Assembly: GCF_003289945.1 (NCBI RefSeq)
Contig: NZ_QMBP01000012.1
Span: 124,001-188,000 of the forward strand
Direction: 5' to 3'
From: Mesorhizobium hawassense
GTDB taxonomy: Bacteria; Pseudomonadota; Alphaproteobacteria; Rhizobiales; Rhizobiaceae
Length of the DNA: 64,000 bases
Position 1 is the first letter of the stretch. Each line of letters opens with the position of its first letter. This document shows, one piece after another, positions 18,295 through 26,607 of this stretch. The notes under the pieces were generated by a model that worked only from the letters and a program-made list of their open reading frames with translations, was not told where the DNA came from and did no database searches. A program made the position numbers and the translations under genes.

Positions 18295-18432
18295 CTATTT
18301 TCGGCCAGCGCTCCGCTTACGCTTGCGCGCAAACAGCTCAACGACGCGGCGCCGTTCAGGCTGCTCGGTTCCGGGCGTGATGCCCCAATAGTTGCGATAG
18401 ATGTCCTGAAACAGATGACCAATCGGATGCAT
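18295..18432 (-). CDS. Tiny protein, copy 1 of a paralogous pair
   Basis: A 45-residue frame beginning MHPIGHLFQDIYRNYWGI and ending in a basic tail (FARKRKRSAGRK). An excellent ribosome-binding site, AGGAGG, lies 6 bases before the ATG. Thirteen of the first 18 residues are identical to the second small gene at 18490-18633, which argues strongly that both are translated. A LacI-type palindrome lies 17-30 bases upstream of the start codon. The function is unknown. It could be a regulatory or membrane-peripheral peptide controlled by the LacI protein encoded at 18810. Confidence 0.72.
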   Translation of the reverse strand: MHPIGHLFQDIYRNYWGITPGTEQPERRRVVELFARKRKRSAGRK

Positions 18433-18448
18433 GACTGCCTCCTCTCAA

Positions 18449-18462
18449 TTGAATCGATCCAA
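18449..18462. promoter_or_regulatory. LacI-type operator 1
   Basis: TTGAATCGATCCAA, a 14-base near-palindrome with central CG, located just upstream of the first tiny gene. Two other copies of the same motif lie upstream of the LacI gene. Confidence 0.68.
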
Positions 18463-18489
18463 TCAAACGATGCGAAAAATGGCTATTGC

Positions 18490-18633
18490 TCAGCCACGCT
18501 TGCGCTCCACGAAGAAGCGCGGCTCGCGCTTCCAAGGACCAAATCTGCCGCGACGCTTCTCGCTGACGGTGACCGAGGCGATGCCCCAATCGTTGCGGTA
18601 GATGTCTTCGAACAAATAGCTCACCGGATGCAC
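18490..18633 (-). CDS. Tiny protein, copy 2 of a paralogous pair
   Basis: A 47-residue frame with a GTG start, beginning MHPVSYLFEDIYRNDWGI and ending in a basic tail (FFVERKRG). AGGAGG lies 5 bases before the GTG. The N-terminus is nearly the same as that of the 18295-18432 product, while the tails differ apart from being basic. A LacI-type palindrome sits about 43 bases upstream. The two genes are in tandem, so they arose by duplication. Function unknown. Confidence 0.7.
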   Translation of the reverse strand: MHPVSYLFEDIYRNDWGIASVTVSEKRRGRFGPWKREPRFFVERKRG

Positions 18634-18675
18634 GGCATCCTCCTGTTGAAAGCCGCTTCACTACGAAGCAGAAAC

Positions 18676-18689
18676 TTGGATCGATTCAA
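18676..18689. promoter_or_regulatory. LacI-type operator 2
   Basis: TTGGATCGATTCAA, the exact reverse complement of the motif at 18449 and 18726. It sits between the second tiny gene and the LacI gene, 50 bases from operator 3. Confidence 0.68.
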
Positions 18690-18725
18690 AAAATAGATCT
18701 CCCCCACTGCAAGTCAAGCAGAAAT

Positions 18726-18739
18726 TTGAATCGATCCAA
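18726..18739. promoter_or_regulatory. LacI-type operator 3
   Basis: TTGAATCGATCCAA, identical to operator 1, 70 bases before the LacI gene start. Together with operator 2 it could allow looping or joint control of the divergent transcripts. Confidence 0.68.
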
Positions 18740-18809
18740 CAAAAATGTTAGATGACCGGCAACAATTCAGCGGTCATGTTCGTCGCGTGACCGGATTCGG
18801 AGGAAAGAC

Positions 18810-19889
18810 ATGGCATCACTCCTCGAAGGCCAGGCAAGACCCATCCGGCTGGCGGACATCGCCAAGGCCGCCGGCGTCTCGCATGGTACGGCCTCGAATG
18901 TCTTCAGCCGGCCCGAGATCGTGCGCGCCGAAGTGCGCGAGCGGGTCAAGGCGGTGGCGGAGCAGATGGGCTATGCCGGCCCGGATCCGAAAGGCCGGCT
19001 GCTACGCGCCGGCAAGGTCAACGCCATCGGCGTCGCCACCACCGAGCCGCTTTCCTATTTCTTCGACGATCCCTTCGCCCGCGTCATGATGGCCGGCATT
19101 TCCGAAGCCTGCGACGCCACCGGCGCGGGCATCGCGCTGGTCTCGGCCGCCAACCAGGAAAAGCTCGCCTGGAACATCCAGAGCGCGCTCGTCGACGGCT
19201 TCATCCTGTTCTGCATCGAAGGCGGCTCGCGCCTCGTCGACCTGACGCGCGAGCGCAGGCTGCCATTCGTGGCACTGGAGCTCGGCTTCCAGGACGAGAC
19301 AGTCTCGGCCATCGGCGTCGACAATGTCGCCGGCGCGCGGCTCGCGGCGCACCACCTGGCCGAGCTCGGCCATCGCCGCTTCGCGGTACTGTCGCTGGCC
19401 TTTGCCGACAACCGCACCGGCTTCGCCACGCCTGAAATCGTGCGCGGAGCGCTCTACACCGGAACGCGTGACCGCCTCGCCGGCTATTTCGAGGAACTTT
19501 CCCGCTTCGGCGTCGATACGGCGAAAATTCCGGTCTATGAGACCGAGAACGAAGTAAAAAGCACCAGGGCCGGCCTCGAGGCGATCTTCGCCGAGGGCGA
19601 GCCGCCGACCGCCATCCTGGCGATGTCGGACCGCATGGCGCTCATCGCCATCGACTGGCTGAAAGCGCGGGGGCTCAGCGTTCCCGGCGACGTCTCGATC
19701 GTCGGCTTCGACGGCGTGCCGGACGGCGCGCTGTGCACACCGCCGCTGACCACGATCGCCCAGCCGATCACCGAGATCGGCCGCCGCGCGGCGCGCATGA
19801 TCCTCGACCATGACGGCGCGGTGCGGCGCGAGACGATGGGCGTCGAGCTGATCGCCAGAGGCTCGACCGGTCCGGCCCGCAAAGGCTGA
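18810..19889 (+). CDS. LacI-family transcriptional regulator
   Basis: A 359-residue repressor. The N-terminal HTH and hinge read LADIAKAAGVSHGTASNVFS (residues 14-33) and a periplasmic-binding-protein-like sugar domain fills residues 68-359 (DNVAGARLAAHHLAELGHRR and SIVGFDGVPDG are characteristic). Three copies of a CG-centred palindrome lie upstream, so autoregulation and control of the two divergent tiny genes are likely. No sugar transporter or catabolic gene is adjacent, which is unusual for this family. The effector is unknown. Confidence 0.93.
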   Translation: MASLLEGQARPIRLADIAKAAGVSHGTASNVFSRPEIVRAEVRERVKAVAEQMGYAGPDPKGRLLRAGKVNAIGVATTEPLSYFFDDPFARVMMAGISEACDATGAGIALVSAANQEKLAWNIQSALVDGFILFCIEGGSRLVDLTRERRLPFVALELGFQDETVSAIGVDNVAGARLAAHHLAELGHRRFAVLSLAFADNRTGFATPEIVRGALYTGTRDRLAGYFEELSRFGVDTAKIPVYETENEVKSTRAGLEAIFAEGEPPTAILAMSDRMALIAIDWLKARGLSVPGDVSIVGFDGVPDGALCTPPLTTIAQPITEIGRRAARMILDHDGAVRRETMGVELIARGSTGPARKG

Positions 19890-19914
19890 ACAGCCAACCG
19901 ACTTCCCTGTTGCG

Positions 19915-21090
19915 TCAGTAGCCGCCTGCCCTCGCCGGCACCGGCTGCGCGCCGAACGACGCGCGCGCACGCTCTTCGCGCACCGGCTTGGCACGGGACG
20001 GGCCGAGGCCGGCAAGCCATTCGAGATAGAGCGCAAGCGCGAGCTGCATGGCAATGCCGGCCGAGATCAGCAGCGTGTCGTAGGCCGGGCCGCCCGGGTT
20101 GATCAGCTTGAGCACCTGTCCCGCCATGGCCAGCAGCGTGCCGGCGATGAACACTGGCAACGAGCGCTTGCCCAGGATCGCCAGCGGATTGTCGGACCGG
20201 ACGCGGAAGAGGTTCGAGACCGCCGGCAGCGCGACGATCAGATAGCTGACCGAAAGGATGTGCAGGAGCCGTGGCAGCGACAGGAACGTCTTATCGAAGC
20301 CGCCGATCACCACCGGCAGGTTGAACCAAGTGATCTGGCCCCAGAGCGGGCTATGCACCCAGATCGCCGCGCCGACCACATAGATTCCGGCGGCACCAAG
20401 CAGCCACGGACTAACCGGGATCCGCCCGCCCCGCTTCACATGCAGCATGGCGGCAAGACCGATGTTGAACAGGAACTGCCAGGACAGCGGGTTGAGGAAC
20501 CAGAGGCCGGGCTCGGGATAGTTCGGCGGCGCGATCTGCCAGATGCCGGCGACGAGCCAGAGAAGGCCTGACACGATCAGCGCCGGCACAGGCCGATAGC
20601 TGACGAACAGCACGAAGGCGGGTGCTGCCAGAAGCAGCGCCGCATAGACCGGCAGGATGTTGTTGTAGCCAAGCTGATGGCCGAGCGTGACGATGCCGAG
20701 CAGCACCTGCGGCGTGTTCTTCATCAGCGGCTCGATGTTGATCATCGTCAGCATTTCCGGCCGGTGCGCGAGCACAGCCGCAGCGCAAAACAGTGCGATC
20801 ACGACCATGGTGATGACGATGTGGGAAATGTAGAGGACGCCGGCACGCCGCCACATCTTCAAAGTCGCGAGCAACCGGCCGCCCGACTTGAACTTCGTCC
20901 CGTAGGCAAGCGCCACCGAGATGCCGGAAATCAGCACGAAGGCTTCGGCCGCGTCGGAAAAGCCGAAATTCTTGTAGGTCCAGTTTTCGAAGACGGTGCC
21001 CGGCACATGGTCGACGAAGATGGTGAGCAACGCGAGCGCGCGCAGCACGTCGATGCGCGTATCGCGCTCTGAGAATACAGGGGTGGTCAT
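19915..21090 (-). CDS. opgC: OpgC-family glucan succinyltransferase
   Basis: A 391-residue integral membrane protein with about ten hydrophobic helices, matching the OpgC/acyltransferase-3-like family that adds succinyl groups to periplasmic glucans (cyclic beta-1,2-glucans in rhizobia). Typical pieces are RIDVLRALALLTIFVDHVPG at the N-terminus, FGFSDAAEAFVLISG, and RLLHILSVSYLIV. The ATG at 21088-21090 is preferred over a TTG two codons earlier. Glucan modification helps in low-osmolarity growth and plant interaction, but that role here is inferred. It converges with the LacI gene. Confidence 0.88.
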   Translation of the reverse strand: MTTPVFSERDTRIDVLRALALLTIFVDHVPGTVFENWTYKNFGFSDAAEAFVLISGISVALAYGTKFKSGGRLLATLKMWRRAGVLYISHIVITMVVIALFCAAAVLAHRPEMLTMINIEPLMKNTPQVLLGIVTLGHQLGYNNILPVYAALLLAAPAFVLFVSYRPVPALIVSGLLWLVAGIWQIAPPNYPEPGLWFLNPLSWQFLFNIGLAAMLHVKRGGRIPVSPWLLGAAGIYVVGAAIWVHSPLWGQITWFNLPVVIGGFDKTFLSLPRLLHILSVSYLIVALPAVSNLFRVRSDNPLAILGKRSLPVFIAGTLLAMAGQVLKLINPGGPAYDTLLISAGIAMQLALALYLEWLAGLGPSRAKPVREERARASFGAQPVPARAGGY

Positions 21091-21283
21091 CGACAAAAGG
21101 CCTCAAAGCTGGTTGTTCATACCCAGCAATGCGACCCCCGGGGCGCACCGCTTCGATTCCTCCCAGGTGGAAGTGTATCGGCGAAGAAACGGACTGAAAT
21201 GCGCCTGGTTCAATCAACTTTCGCGGAGCCGAAAAATATTCCGTTTTGAAGCCGGCAAATCAACGAATCTCTCATGGAATCAA

Positions 21284-21955
21284 ATGGATATGAGCGCGTC
21301 CGAATATAGCGACGAAAACAATGTCCTGTATGACGATCTCGGCTTTCGCTACCGGGTGGTGACACCGGCAAAGTCGACCGGCAAATGCCTTTTTCTGCTG
21401 CACGGATCGGGTGTGGACGAAACGACGCTCATCCCGCTTGCAAGGCAGATCGCGCCTGACGTGACGCTGGTTGCGGCCCGTGGGCGCATCCCCCAGGACG
21501 ACGGCTTCCGCTGGTTCGGGCGAATCACGCCGACCAGTTTCGAACAGACCAGCATCCGCGACGAGACCGCTGCCTATGCGGAATTCGCGGTGGAAGTATC
21601 TGAGTGCTACGGCCTCGACCTGCAACGTGCGACATTTCTCGGCTACTCGAACGGCGCCAATGTGGTCTCCAGCCTGATGCTGCTTCATCCCGGCCTCGTG
21701 AGGCGGGCGGCGCTGTTGCGGGCGATGCCGGTGCTCGACGATCCGCCCGCGGTGACTCTTCGCGGAGCACGCGTGCTGATCATCGCCGGCGCCGCCGACC
21801 AGACTTATGGTCCGTTCGCGCCTGCCCTGGTGACGCTGTTCAGCCAGCGCGGGGCCGAGATCGATGCGCGCATCGTTGCCGCGGGCCATGAATTCGGCGA
21901 TGCGGACGCCGCGATCGTGCGGCAGTGGCTGTCGGCATCTGTCGCCATCGCCTGA
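21284..21955 (+). CDS. Alpha/beta hydrolase, carboxylesterase type
   Basis: A 223-residue serine hydrolase. The catalytic triad is readable: Ser122 (LGYSNGAN), Asp172 (AGAADQTYG) and His202 (AAGHEFG). The oxyanion HG motif is LLHGSGVDE at 38-46. The size and layout match the phospholipase/carboxylesterase group (YpfH/MhqD-like), often linked to quinone or xenobiotic detoxification. ATG at 21284 with a second at 21290. Divergent from opgC. The substrate is unknown. Confidence 0.86.
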   Translation: MDMSASEYSDENNVLYDDLGFRYRVVTPAKSTGKCLFLLHGSGVDETTLIPLARQIAPDVTLVAARGRIPQDDGFRWFGRITPTSFEQTSIRDETAAYAEFAVEVSECYGLDLQRATFLGYSNGANVVSSLMLLHPGLVRRAALLRAMPVLDDPPAVTLRGARVLIIAGAADQTYGPFAPALVTLFSQRGAEIDARIVAAGHEFGDADAAIVRQWLSASVAIA

Positions 21956-22102
21956 CAGCACCGGCCATAGGGATGTCAGCCGCAGGCGGGCGCAAGTTGA
22001 AAGAGCAACGCATTTCACAGCCTGAAGCGGCACGCCGCCCCATTGTCATATGTCTGTCACACACTGTCTATCGAGATACTGTTCATTGAGGGGGAGGTCT
22101 GA

Positions 22103-23182
22103 ATGGCCGACGAGAACAGCATCACTTTGCTCGACGACACTTCGAAATTGCCTGTCATCGCCGCTAACCCAGGCGAAGTCACCCGGATCGAAGGCGGCAT
22201 CGATATTCGCGACCGCGCGGCGATTTCTGTCTTCGGCGACCGCGCCCAGCAAGCCGTCAGCGACTATGCCGACAAGATCCTGTCGCAGATCCGCAACCGC
22301 GATCTCGGCGACACCGGCACGCTGCTCACCGACATCATCATGAAGGCCAAGAATCTCGATCCGGCCTCGCTGAAGGACGAAGGGTTCCTGAGCAACCTGT
22401 TCTCCTCGTTCAAGGCCAGGCTCGAGCGCTTCAAGGAGAAGTATGAGGACGTCGCTGGACAGATCGACCGCATCGGTCTGGAGCTCGACCGTCACAAGGA
22501 TACGCTGCGCCGCGACATCGCCGTGCTCGACGACCTGCACGAGCAGACGAAGGAGTCCATCCTCAACCTCGATGCCTATGTGCAGGCCGGCAAGAAATTC
22601 GTCGACGACTACCGCGCCAACGAGCTGCCGAAGCTGAAGGCCGCGGCCGACGCCAAGGGCGGCGATTCAGCCGGAGCGCTGGAAGCGCAGACCTACCGGG
22701 ACGCCGTGCAGGCGCTCGACCGGCTGGAGAAGCGCATCTTCTATCTGGTGCAGGCGCGCCAGCTCGGCATCCAGCAATTGCCGCAGATCCGCATCGTGCA
22801 GTCGGGCGACGAGACGCTGATCGAAAACCTGCAGGCGACCTCGGCGCTGACGGTGCCGGCCTGGAAGCAGAAGATGGTCATCCTGCTTGGCCTGACCAAC
22901 CAGAAATCGGCGCTGGAGCTGCAAAAGACGGTGACCGACGCCACCAACGAGATGATCCGCCAGACTTCGAAGATGATGAAGGATCAGGCCGTCTCGATCG
23001 AAGAGCAGGCGCAGCGCGGCATCGTCGATGTCGAGACGCTGGCGCAGGCCAACCGCGACCTGATCGATACCGTGCAAGGCGTGCTCAAGGTCCAGGAGCA
23101 GGGCCGGCAGAAGCGGGCCGATGCCGAAAAGCAGATGGACCAGATGACTGCCGACCTCAAGAATGCGCTCACCGGAGCATGA
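22103..23182 (+). CDS. TelA-like toxic anion resistance protein
   Basis: A 359-residue, largely helical cytosolic protein of the TelA family (originally tied to tellurite resistance and now grouped with stress-response proteins). Recognisable parts are the conserved middle QIDRIGLELDRHKDTLRRDI, the ARQLGIQQLPQIRIVQ stretch and the late QKMVILLGLTNQKSALELQK. It is followed by a VWA lipoprotein, an XpaC protein and a binding protein, and TelA with XpaC is a known pairing. Its stop codon lies within a 49-base repeat, so the last codons were shaped by that insertion. Confidence 0.88.
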   Translation: MADENSITLLDDTSKLPVIAANPGEVTRIEGGIDIRDRAAISVFGDRAQQAVSDYADKILSQIRNRDLGDTGTLLTDIIMKAKNLDPASLKDEGFLSNLFSSFKARLERFKEKYEDVAGQIDRIGLELDRHKDTLRRDIAVLDDLHEQTKESILNLDAYVQAGKKFVDDYRANELPKLKAAADAKGGDSAGALEAQTYRDAVQALDRLEKRIFYLVQARQLGIQQLPQIRIVQSGDETLIENLQATSALTVPAWKQKMVILLGLTNQKSALELQKTVTDATNEMIRQTSKMMKDQAVSIEEQAQRGIVDVETLAQANRDLIDTVQGVLKVQEQGRQKRADAEKQMDQMTADLKNALTGA

Positions 23183-23223
23183 TGCCGAAAAGTGTGAAGC
23201 GGTTTTCGGACGACATCATGCTC
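23175..23223. repeat. 49-base palindromic intergenic repeat, copy 2
   Basis: Same 49-base element as 6055-6103 in the opposite orientation, with identical sequence. It begins inside the last codons of the TelA gene and supplies its stop codon. Confidence 0.85.
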
Positions 23224-23236
23224 TATCTCTTTGATT

Positions 23237-23285
23237 TGGAGCCGGATGATTTCAGGTCAAGTGGACCTGAAATCATCCGGCTCCA
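23237..23285. repeat. 22-base perfect-stem hairpin
   Basis: The arm starting TGGAGCCGGATGATTTC (22 bases) pairs perfectly with 23264-23285 across a 5-base loop (aagtg). It stands between telA and the VWA lipoprotein gene, directly after the 49-base repeat. It may end the telA transcript, stabilise mRNA, or be an inserted palindromic repeat. No T run follows. Confidence 0.8.
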
Positions 23286-23302
23286 GGGCTGACGGGGCCT
23301 CG

Positions 23303-24874
23303 ATGCGAATGAAGCTTTCGTCCGTTCTCGCGCTGGCGGCCGCGTTGCTGCTTGCCGCCTGCAATTCGAGCAATGTCAAATTCTCGATCGTCTCCGGTTC
23401 CGAGAATACGGTGCTGGAGCCGATCGTGCAGGAATTTTGCGCCAAGCAGGGCGCGACCTGCACCATCTCCTACCAGGGGTCGCTCGATATCGGCCTTGGC
23501 CTGCAGAAGCCCGAGGGCCTCGACCAGGATGCCGTGTGGCCGGCCTCCAGCGTCTGGGTCGACCTGTTCGATTCCGGCCGCAAGGTGCGCAACCTCACCT
23601 CGATCGCGCAGATGCCGGTCATCCTAGGCGTGCGCAAGTCCAAGGCCGCAGAACTCGGCTGGATCGGCAAGCAAGTCTACATGAAAGACATCCTTGCCGC
23701 GGTGAAGGACGGCAAGATGAAGTTCCTGATGACCTCGGCGACGCAATCCAATTCCGGCGCCAGCGCCTATCTGGCGATGCTTTCCGGCGCGCTCGGCGGC
23801 AAGCAGGTCATCGAGCCCGGCGACCTCGACAATCCGTCCGTGCATGACACGGTCAGCGCGTTGCTGCAGGGGGTCGAGCGATCGTCCGGGTCGTCAGGCT
23901 GGCTGGCCGATCTCTATGTCGATTCCGCGCGCAAAGGCACGCTCTATGACGCGATGTGGAATTACGAGGCGACGCTGAAGGAGACCAACGACAAGCTGAA
24001 GCAGATGGGCGACGAGCGGCTCTACGCAGTCTATCCGGCCGACGGCGTCGCGGTCGGCGATTCTCCGCTCGGCTTCATCGATCACGGCCGCGGCGCCGAC
24101 GTCGAGAAATTCTTCACCGACCTGCTCGCCTATCTGCAGACGGATGCGGTGCGCAAGCGCATCGGCGACACCGGCCGGCGGTTGCCGCTCGGCGGCGCGG
24201 CGATCCAGGCGACGGCCGAGCCCGACTGGAATTTCGATCCGGGCAAGCTGGTGACCTCGATCCGCATGCCCGAGCCAGCGGTGATCCGCACCGCGCTGAA
24301 CCTCTATCAGGAGGCGCTGCGCAAGCCGTCGCTGACGGCGCTCTGCTTCGACTTCTCCGGTTCGATGGAGAACGAAGGCGAGAAGCAATTGCAGGAGGCC
24401 GCGCAGTTCCTGTTCACGCCGGAAAAATCGAGCGAGGTGCTGGTGCAATGGACGCCGTCCGACCACATCTTCGTGCTGCCCTTCGACAGCACGGTGCGCG
24501 ATATCTTCGACGCGACCGGCGATCCGGGGGGCCAGAACCAGCTGCTTGGCGACGTGGCGCAGCAGCGCGCCGGAGGCGGCACGGACATGTATGCCTGCGC
24601 CTCGCAGGCGCTGCGGAAGATACTGGCGACACCCGATCTGTCGAAATACCTGCCGGCGATCGTCATCATGACGGACGGCCGCACCGACGGCAGCGCCGAG
24701 CCGTTCCTGGCGGAGTGGCGCCAGGCGCCGGTGCCGGTGCCGGTGTTCGGCATCACCTTCGGCGACGCCGACAAGAGCCAGCTCGATAGCCTCGCCAAGG
24801 CGACCTCGGCGCGTGTCTTCGACGGCGGCGGCGACCTTGCCGGTGCCTTCCGCGCCGCGCGCGGCTATAACTAA
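23303..24874 (+). CDS. Lipoprotein fusing a solute-binding domain to a VWA domain
   Basis: A 523-residue protein. The N-terminus is a lipoprotein signal with lipobox LLAAC (Cys20). Residues about 30-330 look like an extracellular solute-binding fold (SIVSGSENTVLEPIVQEFC and TSATQSNSGASAYLAML resemble binding-protein motifs). Residues about 345-523 form a VWA domain with MIDAS DFSGSM at 350-355 and GGGTDMY. The protein is probably anchored in the periplasm. The ATG at 23303 opens the signal peptide; earlier in-frame codons lie in the hairpin. XpaC follows after 8 bases. The combination of binding and VWA domains is unusual, and its partner or ligand is unknown. Confidence 0.8.
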   Translation: MRMKLSSVLALAAALLLAACNSSNVKFSIVSGSENTVLEPIVQEFCAKQGATCTISYQGSLDIGLGLQKPEGLDQDAVWPASSVWVDLFDSGRKVRNLTSIAQMPVILGVRKSKAAELGWIGKQVYMKDILAAVKDGKMKFLMTSATQSNSGASAYLAMLSGALGGKQVIEPGDLDNPSVHDTVSALLQGVERSSGSSGWLADLYVDSARKGTLYDAMWNYEATLKETNDKLKQMGDERLYAVYPADGVAVGDSPLGFIDHGRGADVEKFFTDLLAYLQTDAVRKRIGDTGRRLPLGGAAIQATAEPDWNFDPGKLVTSIRMPEPAVIRTALNLYQEALRKPSLTALCFDFSGSMENEGEKQLQEAAQFLFTPEKSSEVLVQWTPSDHIFVLPFDSTVRDIFDATGDPGGQNQLLGDVAQQRAGGGTDMYACASQALRKILATPDLSKYLPAIVIMTDGRTDGSAEPFLAEWRQAPVPVPVFGITFGDADKSQLDSLAKATSARVFDGGGDLAGAFRAARGYN

Positions 24875-24882
24875 GGCCAACG

Positions 24883-25500
24883 ATGCGCGGCTTGTTCGGC
24901 AATGACGGGAACTGGATCGTGGCGGGACTGGTGTCGGCCGCGCTGCTGATCGGCCTCGGCACGCTCACCCACTTCCCCTTCCTGGTCTCGGCGGTGATTT
25001 CGGTGCTGGTGTTCACCGGGCTGATCTTCGTGCTGGCGCCGCGGCAGCTTTTCGAAGGGCTAGACCTGCGCTCGATCGGCGGCGGCCAGGTGGCGTTCGC
25101 GCGGGAATTGCTGGCGCAGGCGCAGCCGGCGGCCGACCGGCTGACGGCGGCGGCCGGCTCGATCGCCGACAAGGATATGAAGGCCAAGGTAAAGAACCTG
25201 TCCGACATCGCAGCCGACGTCATCTCTAAGGTCGAGGCGAAACCGGCAAGTGCTGCTTCCGTCCGCCGCTTCCTGACCTATTACGTGCCGCAGGCGGCGG
25301 AAGTCGCGGAAGGTTATGCGACGCTGGCCAATCGCCGCGCGCCGAGCCAGCAGCGGCTTGCCACGGTCGGCGCGGTGATCACCAAGCTGCAGGACGCGTT
25401 CGTGCACTATGCCGACAGCCAAGCGGACTCCGAGCTTGGCACGCTCGACGTTGACCTTCGACTCATCCAGGAGTCGCTGAAAGAGGATATCGGTCGCTGA
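24883..25500 (+). CDS. XpaC-like membrane protein
   Basis: A 205-residue protein with two adjacent transmembrane helices near 12-30 and 33-52, followed by a helical cytosolic domain (AKVKNLSDIAADVISKVE, RRFLTYYVPQAAEVAEGYA) as in the XpaC family (annotated as 5-bromo-4-chloroindolyl phosphate hydrolysis protein). XpaC and TelA commonly occur together in stress-response loci. It starts 8 bases after the VWA lipoprotein gene and its stop overlaps the next start by one base, so the three downstream genes form one operon. The biochemical role is unproven. Confidence 0.84.
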   Translation: MRGLFGNDGNWIVAGLVSAALLIGLGTLTHFPFLVSAVISVLVFTGLIFVLAPRQLFEGLDLRSIGGGQVAFARELLAQAQPAADRLTAAAGSIADKDMKAKVKNLSDIAADVISKVEAKPASAASVRRFLTYYVPQAAEVAEGYATLANRRAPSQQRLATVGAVITKLQDAFVHYADSQADSELGTLDVDLRLIQESLKEDIGR

Positions 25501-26606
25501 TGGCCCTTTCTCGCCGCGCTTTCGGACTGGGACTGCTTGGCGCCGCCGCGGCCGGAACGGGCGGCTATCTGACGCTCAAGGATCGGCCGGAGTTCCGCGG
25601 CTATCTCGGCAACCGGGTGCATCTGTTCGGCTTCATCGGCGGCGAGAAACAGGCTTTCCTGGCCGATCCCGACGTCGTCGGCGCGCTCGGCGGCTACGGG
25701 CTCGAGCTCGACGCGCGCGTCGCCGGCTCGGTCGAGATGGTGCGCGAGCCGGCGCTGTTGACGCAAAAACCGCAATTCCTGTGGCCGTCCTCGTCGATCA
25801 TGGTCGATCTGGCGCGCAAGAGCGGCGTCTCCATCCGCAACGACCAGGTCGTGCTCAATTCGCCGATCGTCGTTTACACCTGGGGGCCGGTGGTCGAAGG
25901 CCTGAAAAGGAGCGGGCTGGTCAGCGTCGCCGCCAAGGGTGGGTACAACCAGCTCGACCTCAAGGCGCTGCTCGATGCGATCCTCGCCGGCAAGAACTGG
26001 TCGGACCTCGGTATTTCCGAGCTCTATGGCCGCGCCCGCATCGTCTCCACCGATCCCAACCGCTCCAATTCGGGCTTCATGTTCGCAGGGCTCGTGCTCA
26101 GCCTGATGAGCGGCGACGTGGCGACGCAGGAACTGCTGGCACAACATGGCGAGGCGGCGAAGGCGATCTTCCGCAGCATGGGGCTCAAATCGTCATCGTC
26201 GGGCAAGCTGTTCGACCAGTATATCGCCGGCGGGCTTGGCGCCGAGCCGATGGTCGTCGGCTACGAGAACCAGCTGGTCGAATGGGCGCTCGCCGACCCG
26301 GCGCGCTGGCAGCGCGTGCAGGCTGGCGCCGGCGCCAAGCCGGAAATCCTCTATCCGCGCCCGACCGTGTATTCGGCGCATCCGCTGATCGTCATCGATC
26401 CCGCGGTCGACCAATTGCTCGAGGCGCTGACCAGCCCGAAGCTGCAGGAGCTCGCCTGGTCGAAGCACGGCTTCCGCGGGCCACTCGGCACCGTGGCGGG
26501 CGATGCCGACGCCATCGCCGGCGTGCGGCCGGCGGAAATCGAGGCGGTGCTGCCGATGCCTTCGGCCGATGTCATGCTTTCGCTGCTGTCGCAGATGGAA
26601 GTCTAG
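25500..26606 (+). CDS. Periplasmic substrate-binding-like protein
   Basis: A 368-residue protein with an N-terminal export signal (LSRRAFGLGLLGAAAAGTGG, with an RR pair that could be Tat-type). The rest resembles a type II solute-binding fold (LWPSSSIMVDLARKSGVS, TDPNRSNSGFMFAGLVLSL, YENQLVEWAL). Parts parallel the binding region of the VWA lipoprotein two genes upstream (both have a P-A/S-S-S-x-x-x-V/D-L segment and an SNSG motif), suggesting the two are paralogous. No ABC permease or ATPase genes are present, so it probably senses or scaffolds rather than feeds a transporter. The stop lies beside the converging sthA end. Confidence 0.72.
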   Translation: MALSRRAFGLGLLGAAAAGTGGYLTLKDRPEFRGYLGNRVHLFGFIGGEKQAFLADPDVVGALGGYGLELDARVAGSVEMVREPALLTQKPQFLWPSSSIMVDLARKSGVSIRNDQVVLNSPIVVYTWGPVVEGLKRSGLVSVAAKGGYNQLDLKALLDAILAGKNWSDLGISELYGRARIVSTDPNRSNSGFMFAGLVLSLMSGDVATQELLAQHGEAAKAIFRSMGLKSSSSGKLFDQYIAGGLGAEPMVVGYENQLVEWALADPARWQRVQAGAGAKPEILYPRPTVYSAHPLIVIDPAVDQLLEALTSPKLQELAWSKHGFRGPLGTVAGDADAIAGVRPAEIEAVLPMPSADVMLSLLSQMEV

Positions 26607-26607
26607 T

